NCBI RefSeq assembly: GCF_001672295.1
Contig: NZ_JXMS01000035.1
Coordinates: forward strand, 1 to 36,135
Direction: 5' to 3'
DNA: 36,135 nucleotides
Origin: Halodesulfovibrio spirochaetisodalis
GTDB lineage: Bacteria; Desulfobacterota; Desulfovibrionia; Desulfovibrionales; Desulfovibrionaceae
In this document: positions 8,539 to 16,366 of the stretch, one piece after another
How positions within the stretch are numbered: the stretch's first letter is position 1
Layout: each line of letters begins with the position of its first letter
Position numbers and translations under genes: made by a program
The notes under the pieces: generated by a model
Databases searched by the model: none
Seen by the model: only the letters and a program-made list of their open reading frames with translations
Told to the model about the DNA's origin: nothing

Positions 8539-9204
8539 ATGAAGCAACTTTCTGAATATACTCCGCGTCTGGAAGTCCCGTTGTGCGGCCGTAACTGGGT
8601 ACTGGATAGAGCCGCTGATCTTGAAACATTATGGGAATCCATGGTGGATGATGAGTTTGGCGATGACGAGCGTCTGCCGTACTGGACAGAGCTTTGGCCT
8701 TCCAGCCTTGTGCTTGGCGAGCACCTGTTTGTCCACAAAGAAGAAATCGTCGGTAAACGTTGTCTGGATATCGGGTGCGGGCTTGGTTTGACAGCAATTA
8801 TTGCATCGTGGCTTGGTGCACATGTTATTGCAATGGACTATGAGTTCGAAGCCTTACGTTTTGCCCGAAAGAACGCGGCGCTTAATGATGTTCCCCAACC
8901 GGTATGGACGCTTATGGACTGGCGTTTTCCAGCTGTGCGTCCTCAGTCTGTTGATGTCATGTGGGGCGGGGACATTATGTATGAAGTACGTTTTGTAGAA
9001 CCGGTACTGTCGTTTCTGGAGCATTGTCTTGTCCCTGGCGGGCGCGCCTGGGTAGCAGAACCCAATAGAAACGTGTACAAGGAATTTAAAGCGCAGCTTG
9101 ATAAAAGGGGATGGAAATCCCGCAAGTTGCTTACTGAGAAAACATCGGCCATCTACGAGCAGCCGTCTAAAGTTACTGTTAATCTTTGGGAACTGTCCCG
9201 CTAG
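8539..9204 (+). CDS. Class I SAM-dependent methyltransferase (lysine-methyltransferase-like)
   Basis: This 221-residue protein has SAM motif I CLDIGCGLGLT near residues 75-85 and an acidic motif II (MDYEF) near 100. The upstream LPYWTELWPSS (46-56) is typical of the METTL/ETF-beta lysine methyltransferase-like branch (PF10294 or related), so a protein substrate is possible but not shown. The ribosome site before ATG 8539 is weak. It precedes nikR by 24 bases, so it could lie in the same transcript. No gene symbol can be justified. Confidence 0.75.
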   Translation: MKQLSEYTPRLEVPLCGRNWVLDRAADLETLWESMVDDEFGDDERLPYWTELWPSSLVLGEHLFVHKEEIVGKRCLDIGCGLGLTAIIASWLGAHVIAMDYEFEALRFARKNAALNDVPQPVWTLMDWRFPAVRPQSVDVMWGGDIMYEVRFVEPVLSFLEHCLVPGGRAWVAEPNRNVYKEFKAQLDKRGWKSRKLLTEKTSAIYEQPSKVTVNLWELSR

Positions 9205-9228
9205 AAATCAGGCAAGTCTGGAGGTAAT

Positions 9229-9648
9229 ATGGGACGTACAATCCGCTTTGGTGTATCCCTCGATTCTGAACTGTTAGAAAAGTTTGATGATTTATGTGAA
9301 GACCGTTGTTACCAGACACGCTCAGAAGCTATCCGCGATTTGATTCGTAATACGCTTGTGCAGCAGGAATGGGAACAGGATGAGAAAGAATTAGCAGGAA
9401 CACTGACCCTTGTGTACGATCACCACAAGAGTGATCTTGCGCAGCGGCTTACAGAAATTCAGCATGACGCGCATGATATGATCATTACCTCCCTGCATGT
9501 GCACTTAGATCACGACAACTGTCTGGAAGTTCTTGTTCTTAAAGGAAATGGAGCCGATATTCGCGCATTGGCTCAAAGGCTTACCTCCACTAAAGGTGTT
9601 AAGCACGGAAAATTAAATTTAACCACAACAGGACAAGACATTGCCTAA
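9229..9648 (+). CDS. nikR: Nickel-responsive transcriptional regulator NikR
   Basis: NikR is a ribbon-helix-helix repressor that binds DNA when loaded with nickel. The 139-residue protein has the N-terminal RHH ([18 protein letters not shown]) and a C-terminal ACT-like metal domain. The nickel ligands of E. coli NikR (H76, H87, H89, C95) correspond here to H79, H90, H92 and C98. GGAGG precedes the ATG. It overlaps folE2 by eight bases. The regulon probably includes nickel uptake genes outside the window; the [NiFe] Coo hydrogenase and HypA in this window create nickel demand. No NikR operator was identified by eye. Confidence 0.95.
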   Translation: MGRTIRFGVSLDSELLEKFDDLCEDRCYQTRSEAIRDLIRNTLVQQEWEQDEKELAGTLTLVYDHHKSDLAQRLTEIQHDAHDMIITSLHVHLDHDNCLEVLVLKGNGADIRALAQRLTSTKGVKHGKLNLTTTGQDIA

Positions 9649-10420
9649 GCAGCTGCAAGATATTCAGATGAGTTCGTCCGAGGTGGCTATTCCTATTGAT
9701 AGCGTCGGCGTGAAGAACCTGCGCGTTCCCCTTTCAGTACGTGACCGTGAGAAAGGCGCACAGCACACCATTGCTCAAGTGGAAGTTGGGGTTGATCTTC
9801 CAGCGGCCTTTAAGGGCACGCATATGAGCCGTTTTGTGGAATCACTCGAAAGCTTTGGTGAAAAACTTGATTACCACAGCTTAAAGGAACTGCTCGCGCA
9901 GATTCAGGAACGTCTCAGCGCACGAAACGCATTCATTTCCTTTACCTTCCCGTATTTTATGACACTGCCGTCACCGGCAACAAAGCGTGAAAGCCGTATG
10001 GACTACGAAGTAACGCTTACCGGCGCACTTGAAGACAACCATATGAGTTGTATGCTTGAAGTGTGTGTGCCAGTCATGACAGTGTGCCCATGCTCCAAAG
10101 CGATTTCAGATGAAGGCGCACATAGCCAGCGTGCAGAAATTCGTCTTCAAATCAGCATGAGCGGCTTTGCATGGATCGAAGAGTTTATTGAGATTGCAAA
10201 CAACTCAGGCTCTTCTCCAGTATACTCACTTCTTAAGCGCGAAGACGAAAAATACGTGACCGAGTACGCATTTGCGAACCCGACTTTCGTAGAAGACGTA
10301 GTGCGCACAGTCGCAAAGCAACTCAGTGACCATGAAAAAATTGACTGGTACAGAGTGGAAGTGGAAAGCTTTGAATCTATCCATAACCACAGTGCCTATG
10401 CCGTGATCGAGAGTAAATAG
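9641..10420 (+). CDS. folE2: GTP cyclohydrolase IB (FolE2)
   Basis: This metal-dependent enzyme makes 7,8-dihydroneopterin triphosphate from GTP, the first step of folate synthesis, replacing zinc-only FolE. The 259-residue protein has the conserved CPCSK block (C149/C151), GAHSQRAE (H161) and IHNHSAY (H248/H250), matching the known Cys/His/Glu/His metal site. The frame starts with TTG 9641, overlapping nikR, with AGGA seven bases upstream; ATG 9668 is the alternative but has no ribosome site. Coupling to nikR may tie folate synthesis to metal status, or may simply be operon packing. It is followed directly by repeat copy 2. Confidence 0.93.
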   Translation: MPKQLQDIQMSSSEVAIPIDSVGVKNLRVPLSVRDREKGAQHTIAQVEVGVDLPAAFKGTHMSRFVESLESFGEKLDYHSLKELLAQIQERLSARNAFISFTFPYFMTLPSPATKRESRMDYEVTLTGALEDNHMSCMLEVCVPVMTVCPCSKAISDEGAHSQRAEIRLQISMSGFAWIEEFIEIANNSGSSPVYSLLKREDEKYVTEYAFANPTFVEDVVRTVAKQLSDHEKIDWYRVEVESFESIHNHSAYAVIESK

Positions 10421-10445
10421 CGGAGATTTGCTTTTAGTTTTTTTT

Positions 10446-10826
10446 GCCTCCGGCGGGTCTTCGACGAGCAGGCGGGCGCTGCCCCCTGCACCCCCACAAG
10501 GGGACTCGTCCCCTTGACCCCAAGTAAACGCGAGGCCAGCACGTTTTTAACATCACTGGAAGCCGCGAATACGTTACCTTTCTGATAATAAAATGGGCTG
10601 TTCTGCATAACGCAGGGCAGCCTTTTTTTATGAGTTTACGTAACTGACTCGCAAGGTGTGATGTTGAAAGGTAGCTTCACGCGACTCCCATCTGATGGAA
10701 ACAACGTAGTGAATGCGCACATAAAGTTTTTAGGAAGGGGGGCTGGGGGAAAGCCCTTTTTTCAAAAAGGGTTTCCCCCAGCCGTCGGAGACATTTTCTT
10801 TAAAGCGTCGCAGACCCGCCGGCGGC
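10446..10826. repeat. MITE-like intergenic element, copy 2 (381 bp)
   Basis: It begins with GCCTCCGGCGGGTCT (10446-10460) and ends with AGACCCGCCGGCGGC (10812-10826), inverted termini matching at 14 of 15 positions. Inside, in order: a CCCCCTGCACCCCC / GGGGACTCGTCCCC block, TTACCTTTC, a terminator-like hairpin (about 10596-10629), GAAAGGTAG, and a 43-base hairpin at 10741-10783. The order matches copy 1. No coding capacity is convincing. The ends lie 25 bases after folE2 and 15 bases from the bacterioferritin stop. Confidence 0.8.
10594..10630 (+). terminator. Terminator-like hairpin inside repeat copy 2
   Basis: GGCTG..CTGC / GCAG..CAGCC forms a stem followed by seven T. It can end the nikR-folE2 transcript. 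Confidence 0.65.
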
Positions 10827-10840
10827 ACTTATCCCAAAGG

Positions 10841-11380
10841 CTATTCGCCGCCACCAGAGATTGCAAAGCCTTGATCGGCAAGCCCTGTTGAGGCAGGTGT
10901 TCCTGCTATTTTGCTCAGGAACACGTCACCGAGTTTTTGGATATGTCCTGCTATCGAATCGAAGTAGTTGTAATGCATCTGCTCTTCTTCGAGGATTGTT
11001 TCAAAGACTTTCTGGCTCACACTGTCGCCGTTTTCGCGACAGACCATGAGGAACTGGTTATATTTGTCTATGGTGTCGTCTTCCTGATTGGCATCAAACG
11101 GGAAGATGCGTTCTACAGCTTGCTTTCGTTCCACTGGACAGCAAAGGTCGGCTGTTGGTTCACCGCCGAGTTCTTTTATGCGTTCTGCAAACATTTCCGC
11201 GTGGCGCATTTCGTCGAGCGCTATCAGCTTAACTTGCTTGGCAAGTTCCCCGTAATCCATGTCATCCAGTCCATAGTGCTGGTTCATGTACTGAGTGATG
11301 GCATGCAGCTCCATGCTGCGTGCTTTGTTCAATACTTCAATGACCTTTTGGCGACGGGCATCTTTATCTGAGTTACTCAT
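10841..11380 (-). CDS. bfr: Haem-type bacterioferritin
   Basis: This 179-residue ferritin-like four-helix protein stores iron and detoxifies Fe2+/O2. Di-iron ligands are visible as E24 (helix A), E57 and H60 in DEMRHAE (helix B), and EEEQMHY in helix D. M58 aligns with the haem-bridging methionine of bacterioferritin, so it probably binds haem at the dimer interface; in Desulfovibrio desulfuricans this is Fe-coproporphyrin. GGAG precedes ATG 11380. The gene is alone between repeat copy 2 and the peptidase gene. A short Gly/Ser-rich C-terminal tail extends past the ferritin fold. Confidence 0.9.
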   Translation of the reverse strand: MSNSDKDARRQKVIEVLNKARSMELHAITQYMNQHYGLDDMDYGELAKQVKLIALDEMRHAEMFAERIKELGGEPTADLCCPVERKQAVERIFPFDANQEDDTIDKYNQFLMVCRENGDSVSQKVFETILEEEQMHYNYFDSIAGHIQKLGDVFLSKIAGTPASTGLADQGFAISGGGE

Positions 11381-11476
11381 ACAATCTTCTCCTGAAAAAG
11401 GTAGCGAGTTCCTGTTTCTATTTGGGAAAGACTGTAACGTATTCTCAGTATGAGAGACTATGATAGTCGCGGAGCT

Positions 11477-12901
11477 CTAGCACCCGCACAGGCGTTGTGA
11501 ACTGGCGTGCATGCGTCCTTCAATTCCGGCAATGGTTTTAGGAATCTGCTGTCCGAGAATGCGGTGACCGTCGCGGGATATGTATACATCATCTTCAATG
11601 CGGATGCCGCCGAATTCGCTGAATTGCTTGGCGGTTTCAAAGTTGATGAAGTCTTTGCAGGTACCTTCTGCTTCCCATTGTTCCATGAGAGCCGGAATAA
11701 AGTAGCATCCCGGTTCAACGGTGACGACAAACCCACGCTGGAGCTTACGGGCAAGACGCAGTCCGCGCAGTCCGAATTGCTCGGAGCGTTTGTAGGTTTC
11801 ATCGTATCCTACGTAATCTTCACCGAGTCCTTCCATGTCGTGTACGTCCAGACCGAGCATATGACCGAGTCCGTGCGGGAAGAAGAGGGCATGGGCTCCT
11901 GCATCAACAATATCCTCCACAGCACCTTTTAAAAGACCGAGGTCACGCAGACCGGATGCAATTGTGGTTGCAGCGGTGAGGTGGCAGTCCACAAACGGAA
12001 TTTCCGGCGCACATTTTGCGATGGCTGCTTCCTGTGCTGCAAGAACAATGGCGTACACATCACGTTGCTGGTCGGTGAAGGTGCCGGATACAGGGAATGT
12101 TCGAGTAATGTCGGATGCGTAGTGGTTTGGTGATTCTGCTCCAGAATCGATGAGCAGCATGTTTCCAGAGTGAAGAATGTGTGTGTAGTCGTGGTTATGC
12201 AGAATCTGGCCACGGCCTGTGCATATAGGTGTGAACGATGCAGTGCTGCCTGCAAGTGCCAGTGTTGAGTGAAGGATGGAGGCTATCTGGCGTTCGGATG
12301 CACCGGGGCGGGTTGCGGCAAGTGCATTAGCGTACATGGCATAGGATGTTTCCAGAGCCAGTTCAATTTCCATGACTTCTTCAATGGATTTAATGGAACG
12401 CATGGCAACCACTTCTTGAATCAGCGGTTCGGAAATATAGGTGTTAGCCTCGGTGACACCGCAATCAAGCAGGTGAACAAGGCGCATGCGGGTGTCAGCT
12501 CGGTAGATTGGTAAAATATGTATCGGACGCTGTTTTTTTTGTGCGTCTGCGATCATTTGTTCGAGTGTATTTTCTGCCCCGTATTTTTCTGCTCCGCACC
12601 GTGCTGCAAGCTCTTCTGGAGTTGCAAGCGCGCCGGACCAGATAATGTCGTCCATGGAAAATCCCTTATCAAAATACCATGATTCTTCGGCATCAAGGTC
12701 AATGACTCCGGTTAGTCCTTCATGGTCATGCCCGAAGTAATAGAGAAAGGATGAATCTTGACGGAAAGGGTACGCGTTGTCTGTGTAGTTCATTGGAGAA
12801 GCAGAATGCCCCGGCAACAGTACCAGACCTTTTTCACCGCGCTCTGAAAGACGCGCGCAAAGTGTTTTGCGTCGCTCAGCATACGTAGCAGCAGAAAACA
12901 T
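11477..12901 (-). CDS. pepP: Xaa-Pro aminopeptidase (M24B)
   Basis: This 474-residue cytosolic metallopeptidase removes N-terminal residues preceding proline. The N-terminal aminopeptidase-P domain (about residues 1-135) precedes the pita-bread catalytic domain. Metal ligands are in LLIDSGAE..SDITRTF (two Asp), HGLGHMLGLDVHD (His), VTVEPGCYF (Glu) and GGIRIEDD (Glu). ATG 12901 is preceded by TGGAGG seven bases upstream; the longer frame runs into the small-RNA terminator region and is rejected. It is probably monocistronic, with its own promoter between 12902 and 13000. Confidence 0.92.
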   Translation of the reverse strand: MFSAATYAERRKTLCARLSERGEKGLVLLPGHSASPMNYTDNAYPFRQDSSFLYYFGHDHEGLTGVIDLDAEESWYFDKGFSMDDIIWSGALATPEELAARCGAEKYGAENTLEQMIADAQKKQRPIHILPIYRADTRMRLVHLLDCGVTEANTYISEPLIQEVVAMRSIKSIEEVMEIELALETSYAMYANALAATRPGASERQIASILHSTLALAGSTASFTPICTGRGQILHNHDYTHILHSGNMLLIDSGAESPNHYASDITRTFPVSGTFTDQQRDVYAIVLAAQEAAIAKCAPEIPFVDCHLTAATTIASGLRDLGLLKGAVEDIVDAGAHALFFPHGLGHMLGLDVHDMEGLGEDYVGYDETYKRSEQFGLRGLRLARKLQRGFVVTVEPGCYFIPALMEQWEAEGTCKDFINFETAKQFSEFGGIRIEDDVYISRDGHRILGQQIPKTIAGIEGRMHASSQRLCGC

Positions 12902-13006
12902 GAAGCCTCCAGTTCGTCTTGTGAATGGTATTGTCACAAGTAATGCAGGAAAGGGAAATGTGTTGTGGTGGCGAGATGATAGCTTCTTATGAAGGGTTTG
13001 GAAATC

Positions 13007-13046
13007 AAAAAAGGCTTCATGACTCGCTGACGTCATGAAGCCTTTT
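13007..13046 (-). terminator. Strong terminator of the candidate sigma-54 small RNA
   Basis: Arms at 13009-13023 and 13032-13046 form a 15-bp stem (AAAAGGCTTCATGAC with its complement) around an 8-base loop. Read on the - strand it continues to a run of six T. It lies about 106 bases upstream of the pepP start, so it separates the upstream transcript from pepP. Confidence 0.75.
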
Positions 13047-13219
13047 CTGTTCCAGTGCCGGATGATGGGTGGTGGTGGGTGTGGAGGTGGGTCCTCCGCG
13101 CGACACTGAAACCTTGTGAGAGGAGCACTATGTGCAGTTTAACGTAACTCGGTTGCCGACGAATCACGTTACTGGATAGACAATTTGGAGGAGGTCCAAA
13201 TGAGCCTAGTTACTGTTCA
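13007..13219 (-). ncRNA. Candidate sigma-54-dependent small RNA (about 213 nt)
   Basis: The transcript is inferred to run from the sigma-54 promoter at 13230-13245 to the terminator at 13007-13046. Near the 5' end a hairpin (13183-13201) presents CCUCC in its 5-base loop between ATTTGGA and TCCAAAT arms. A second hairpin pairs GGAGG with CCUCC (13083-13097). An 11-bp stem joins 13101-13111 to 13050-13060, enclosing a C-rich single-stranded stretch. The exposed anti-Shine-Dalgarno motifs suggest an RNA that pairs with ribosome sites. No ORF with a ribosome site exists on this strand; a His-rich open frame (five His in seven residues) is present but lacks one. Existence and size are inferred, not shown. 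Confidence 0.5.
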
Positions 13220-13229
13220 GTTTCTATTA

Positions 13230-13245
13230 TCCAAATGCCGTGCCA
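13230..13245 (-). promoter_or_regulatory. Sigma-54 promoter of the candidate small RNA
   Basis: On the - strand the sequence reads TGGCACG-GCAT-TTGGA. The -24 element is a perfect match to TGGCACG, the spacing is correct, and the -12 element matches TTGCA at 4 of 5 positions (C to G at the -12 base). Predicted start is about 13219. Confidence 0.6.
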
Positions 13246-13320
13246 AAACTTTATTTTTGTCTAAATACTTGAAATATAACGATAAATAATATTGTTCACA
13301 AAAAGGATGAAAAAAGAAAA

Positions 13321-13339
13321 GCGTTGCATAGTGCAACGC
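13321..13339. promoter_or_regulatory. Upstream activator palindrome 1
   Basis: GCGTTGCATAGTGCAACGC, core GTTGCA-N3-TGCAAC, is centred about 85-90 bases upstream of the sigma-54 -24/-12 box, a normal enhancer distance. It could also act as a weak hairpin downstream of the regulator gene. Confidence 0.65.
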
Positions 13340-13391
13340 TTTGAAAAAATCCTATTGAAAACCACTGTCATTTAGGGAAATGCAGCCGTTT

Positions 13392-13406
13392 GTTGCATAA
13401 TGCAAC
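13392..13406. promoter_or_regulatory. Upstream activator palindrome 2
   Basis: GTTGCATAATGCAAC has the same 6+3+6 pattern as the other two sites and lies 69 bases from site 1, centre to centre. Confidence 0.65.
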
Positions 13407-13408
13407 GT

Positions 13409-13423
13409 GTTGCAAAGTGCAAC
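13409..13423. promoter_or_regulatory. Upstream activator palindrome 3
   Basis: GTTGCAAAGTGCAAC is 17 bases from site 2, centre to centre, and lies 28 bases beyond the 3' end of the adjacent activator gene. Confidence 0.65.
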
Positions 13424-13450
13424 GCAGATTTTCTGAGTAATTGATTGAAT

Positions 13451-14800
13451 TTACAAAGAATACTTTTTTAGTTTTCGCCACAGGGTAGCGCGATCAATTC
13501 CTAAGATTTTTGCGGCGGTGGCTTTGTTGCCCTCTACGCTTTGCAATACTTGCGTAATATGCTCTTGCTCGACATCTGCAAGCGTTCTGTGGACATTGTC
13601 TACAGTGGCTTTTTGCTTTTTGCCGGTGCCTTTGGAAAATTCCTGCGGAAGGTGATGCAGTTGGATTGTGCCGCTGTCACACAGAACCACGGCGCGTTCT
13701 ATAATGTTTTCCAGCTCTCGAACGTTCCCCGGATAGGAATGACGCATCAGGGCAAGCATTGCATCTTCAGAAAGGGCTGTTACCTCTTTGTCGAAGGACT
13801 TTGAATATTTATCCATAAAGAAGTTGCAGAACAGCGGAATGTCATCTGGACGTTCACGCAATGCTGGGAGACGCAGGGTAAAGACATTAAGGCGGTAAAA
13901 GAGATCCTGCCTGAACTGTCCTTTTTCTACCAGTTGCTCAAGGTTACGGTGTGTTGCGGCAATAACGCGTACATCAATGGTTATGTCGGAGGTTCCCCCG
14001 ACGCGAGTGATTGTGCGTTCCTGCAAGACACGGAGTAGCTGAACCTGCATGTTTACAGGCATTTCACCTATTTCGTCGAGCAGCAGTGTGCCGTTGTTTG
14101 CAGCTTCAAAAATGCCTTCCTTGGTTGACTGGGCGCCGGTAAATGCGCCTTTTTCGTGCCCGAAGAGTTCATTGGCAAGAAGTTCTGCACTGAAGACCCC
14201 TGCGTTGATTGCGTAGAAACGTTTTTGTGCCCGCGAGCTGAGCTTGTGGAGCATTTTAGCGACCATTTCTTTACCGGTGCCTGTTTCTCCCTGAATAAGG
14301 ACGGTACAGTCCAACGGGGCAATACGCGCAATTTCTTTTTTAAGCTCCTGCATGGCAGCACTTTTGCCTATTAAGGTAGGCATAGTCTGCTGCTTTTTCA
14401 GCATCTGGCGCAGTTCGTTAACTTCTGATTGCAGGAGGCTTTTCTCCATTGCCTTTTCAATAATTACAAGGAGGTCAGCAGGGTTTTCAGGTAGAGATAA
14501 GAAGTGGAACGCACCCATTTGCATAGCACGCACGGCAGCATCTACACGGGCGGCGCGGGAAACCAGAATAACTTCCGTGTCCGGTGTATTCGCTTTAATG
14601 GATTTAAGGAGATCCTGTTTTTGGGCGTGGTGCTCTTCAAGACCGGCTATGACAACTGCAAAATCTTCTTTTGCAAGGGTTGCTCGTGTTTCATGGTGGT
14701 TATGTACATGAATTACTTCATAGCCCGCATCCTTCAGGAGTTCCGGAAGGGCGGCAAGTGAGCCGTTATCTTTATCTACTACTAAAATATTGCGTCGCAT
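13451..14800 (-). CDS. Orphan sigma-54-dependent activator with degenerate receiver domain
   Basis: This 449-residue protein has the order receiver (1-120), AAA+ (about 140-375) and Fis-type HTH (C-terminal, ending GIDRATLWRKLKKYSL). The AAA+ domain has Walker A GETGTGKEM, the sigma-54 contact loop GAFTGA and DEIGEMP, so it should drive sigma-54 open-complex formation. The receiver is abnormal: the phospho-acceptor Asp position (residue 53) reads Gly and the conserved Lys (103) reads Leu, although the acidic pair D9/D11 and S81 remain. No kinase is adjacent. ATG 14800 was chosen for homology to receiver starts; its ribosome site is weak. It probably binds the three palindromes just downstream and activates the candidate small RNA. 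Confidence 0.85.
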   Translation of the reverse strand: MRRNILVVDKDNGSLAALPELLKDAGYEVIHVHNHHETRATLAKEDFAVVIAGLEEHHAQKQDLLKSIKANTPDTEVILVSRAARVDAAVRAMQMGAFHFLSLPENPADLLVIIEKAMEKSLLQSEVNELRQMLKKQQTMPTLIGKSAAMQELKKEIARIAPLDCTVLIQGETGTGKEMVAKMLHKLSSRAQKRFYAINAGVFSAELLANELFGHEKGAFTGAQSTKEGIFEAANNGTLLLDEIGEMPVNMQVQLLRVLQERTITRVGGTSDITIDVRVIAATHRNLEQLVEKGQFRQDLFYRLNVFTLRLPALRERPDDIPLFCNFFMDKYSKSFDKEVTALSEDAMLALMRHSYPGNVRELENIIERAVVLCDSGTIQLHHLPQEFSKGTGKKQKATVDNVHRTLADVEQEHITQVLQSVEGNKATAAKILGIDRATLWRKLKKYSL

Positions 14801-14898
14801 ATGGCATAAAAAGTAGAGGAGAGTGGAATCAAGGTCAATGGCTATGTACAGGAAGGAAAGGAGTTGCGCATGCTGTGTGTGGGAGCTACTATAGTTAG

Positions 14899-15828
14899 AT
14901 GATCGAAGAAATTCTTTTATATGTACAAGCATTGCCTGTGACCACGATCATAACAGCTTGTCTGGGTGTGATCACTGTGGTGTGGGCAAAAAAGAAAATT
15001 GATGATGCAGAGTCTCAGCGACAGCAGAGAATTTCAACTCTCGATAAATTTTTAGCTAAAAATACAGACACGCCTGAAGATCGCCCGAACCGGAGTGCCC
15101 GCAAGAAAGCGATGCAATCCATTGAGAATCGCTTTTCGATTATTCGGCGCATTTCACTGTTCTTCCTGATTCTTATATGGATAATCGCGTTGATCTTTCC
15201 GTATATTGGGAACATCCCGGCAACATATATTTCAGTGTTCGCAGCCTCTGTGGGTGTGGTTGTGGGTATCATGGCGCGTCCGCTTATTGAGAACACCATT
15301 GCCGGTATGGTGATTTCCTTTTCACAGCCTTTTCGGGTGAATGACACCGTTATTGTAGACGGTCACTACGGAACTATCGAAGACATCACGACTATCCATA
15401 CTGTATTGAAGTTATGGAACTGGAAGCGGGTAATTTTTCCCAATAGCATGATGCTGACGCAGAAGGTCATTAACTATACGAAAACAGATTTGTACCAGTG
15501 GGTGAACATAGAGTTTCTTGTTTCGTATGACTGCGACCTCGATCAGGTAGAGCGGTTGGTTAAGCGTGAAGTCGTTCAGTGCGATCACTTTGCTGATTAT
15601 GAGGATCCGAGGTTCTGGGTTATTGGCATGGAAGAGCGGAGCTTTAAGTGTTGGGTTGTGGCGTGGGCTGATAATCCGCCTGCGGCATGGGAACTGGGAC
15701 ATGAGGTTCGCTCTAAGATTATTAAGGTATTCCATACCCACGGAATAAATGCGTCCAAGATTGAGTTTAACTGTTCACCAGAAGCACCAGAAGCTTCTGA
15801 GCGTTTGGGGATATCATCAGAACAATAA
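14899..15828 (+). CDS. MscS-family mechanosensitive channel
   Basis: This 309-residue inner-membrane protein has three hydrophobic segments (about 12-30, 86-105, 109-140). The pore-lining helix region, ISVFAASVGVVVGIMARPLIENTIAG, is followed by FSQPFRVNDTV and the IEDITTIHTVLKLWNWKRVIFPNS beta domain, typical of small MscS channels (quoted motifs are within about 113-185). It releases solutes upon hypo-osmotic shock. It is divergent from the sigma-54 activator, with 98 bases between starts. The ribosome site is weak and distant. Confidence 0.85.
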   Translation: MIEEILLYVQALPVTTIITACLGVITVVWAKKKIDDAESQRQQRISTLDKFLAKNTDTPEDRPNRSARKKAMQSIENRFSIIRRISLFFLILIWIIALIFPYIGNIPATYISVFAASVGVVVGIMARPLIENTIAGMVISFSQPFRVNDTVIVDGHYGTIEDITTIHTVLKLWNWKRVIFPNSMMLTQKVINYTKTDLYQWVNIEFLVSYDCDLDQVERLVKREVVQCDHFADYEDPRFWVIGMEERSFKCWVVAWADNPPAAWELGHEVRSKIIKVFHTHGINASKIEFNCSPEAPEASERLGISSEQ

Positions 15829-15880
15829 AATAGTCGCGGTTGTGAATTGAGCCTGCAGCGAGTTAGTAAACAAGGAATAG

Positions 15881-15921
15881 CGTCAAATCGAACAGATATT
15901 GTGTTCGATTTGACGTTTTTT
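15881..15921 (+). terminator. Terminator after the MscS gene
   Basis: A 14-bp stem CGTCAAATCGAACA/TGTTCGATTTGACG is followed by six T. Confidence 0.88.
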
Positions 15922-16366
15922 ATTGTCGTATGAGTTGTAGCAATCATCTGGGAATGTGTGGTTTCGGCCTCTGTTGAGGGCTGTTTTGTTTGACGCTTTA
16001 TAAGCCACTCGTGTGTTGTTACGATTTTTCACGAGCATGGTTCTGTAAACTGCGCATACTTCTGGCATGTTAGCTCGGTGCGTGCTGCAAAGTTATGTTT
16101 ACAATCTTCTAACTGTTTAAAATTAAAAGCTAAAACAAAAGTGAGATTTGTTTTGTGTTAGATGTGTCTGTAAACTGAAGTATGCACTTTCAGGTGTTCT
16201 GCTAAAGTGGTATTACACGATTTTTTTATAACATACTTATTTTGCATGTCTTTTTGTTTGTGAAAAAAGTGGCATCCTCCTTGCTAGATATGAAGAAAAC
16301 CTGCGGGGTTGATTCGTGGGGTGTAATGAAGAAGGAAGCGCCGATTTGCAAAGGAGGAAATGCATA
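15922..16366 (+). promoter_or_regulatory. Long regulatory region of the YeiH exporter gene
   Basis: The region has no gene. It holds an 11-base direct repeat TCTGTAAACTG (16042-16052 and 16167-16177), each followed by GAAGTATGCRC in opposite orientation (16052-16062 minus, 16177-16187 plus). These are candidate enhancer sites 85-230 bases upstream of the sigma-54 promoter at 16270. Confidence 0.5.
16270..16285 (+). promoter_or_regulatory. Sigma-54 promoter of the YeiH exporter gene
   Basis: TGGCATC-CTCC-TTGCT matches the -24/-12 consensus with correct spacing and perfect GG and GC dinucleotides. Predicted start is near 16297, 70 bases before the ATG. Confidence 0.8.

Noticed and set aside
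10658-10891. 77-codon + strand ORF
   Set aside because: It lies in repeat copy 2 and overlaps the end of bacterioferritin in antisense.
13020-13170. His-rich minus-strand frame (five His in seven residues) ending at the terminator, like an attenuation leader
   Set aside because: No start codon with a ribosome site, and the gene downstream (pepP) has no link to histidine.
13200-13289. 29-codon + strand ORF with an excellent GGAGGAGG ribosome site
   Set aside because: It overlaps the sigma-54 promoter, and the apparent ribosome site is the complement of the CCUCC hairpin loop of the minus-strand RNA. The peptide has no recognisable features. It remains a weak alternative to the small RNA model.
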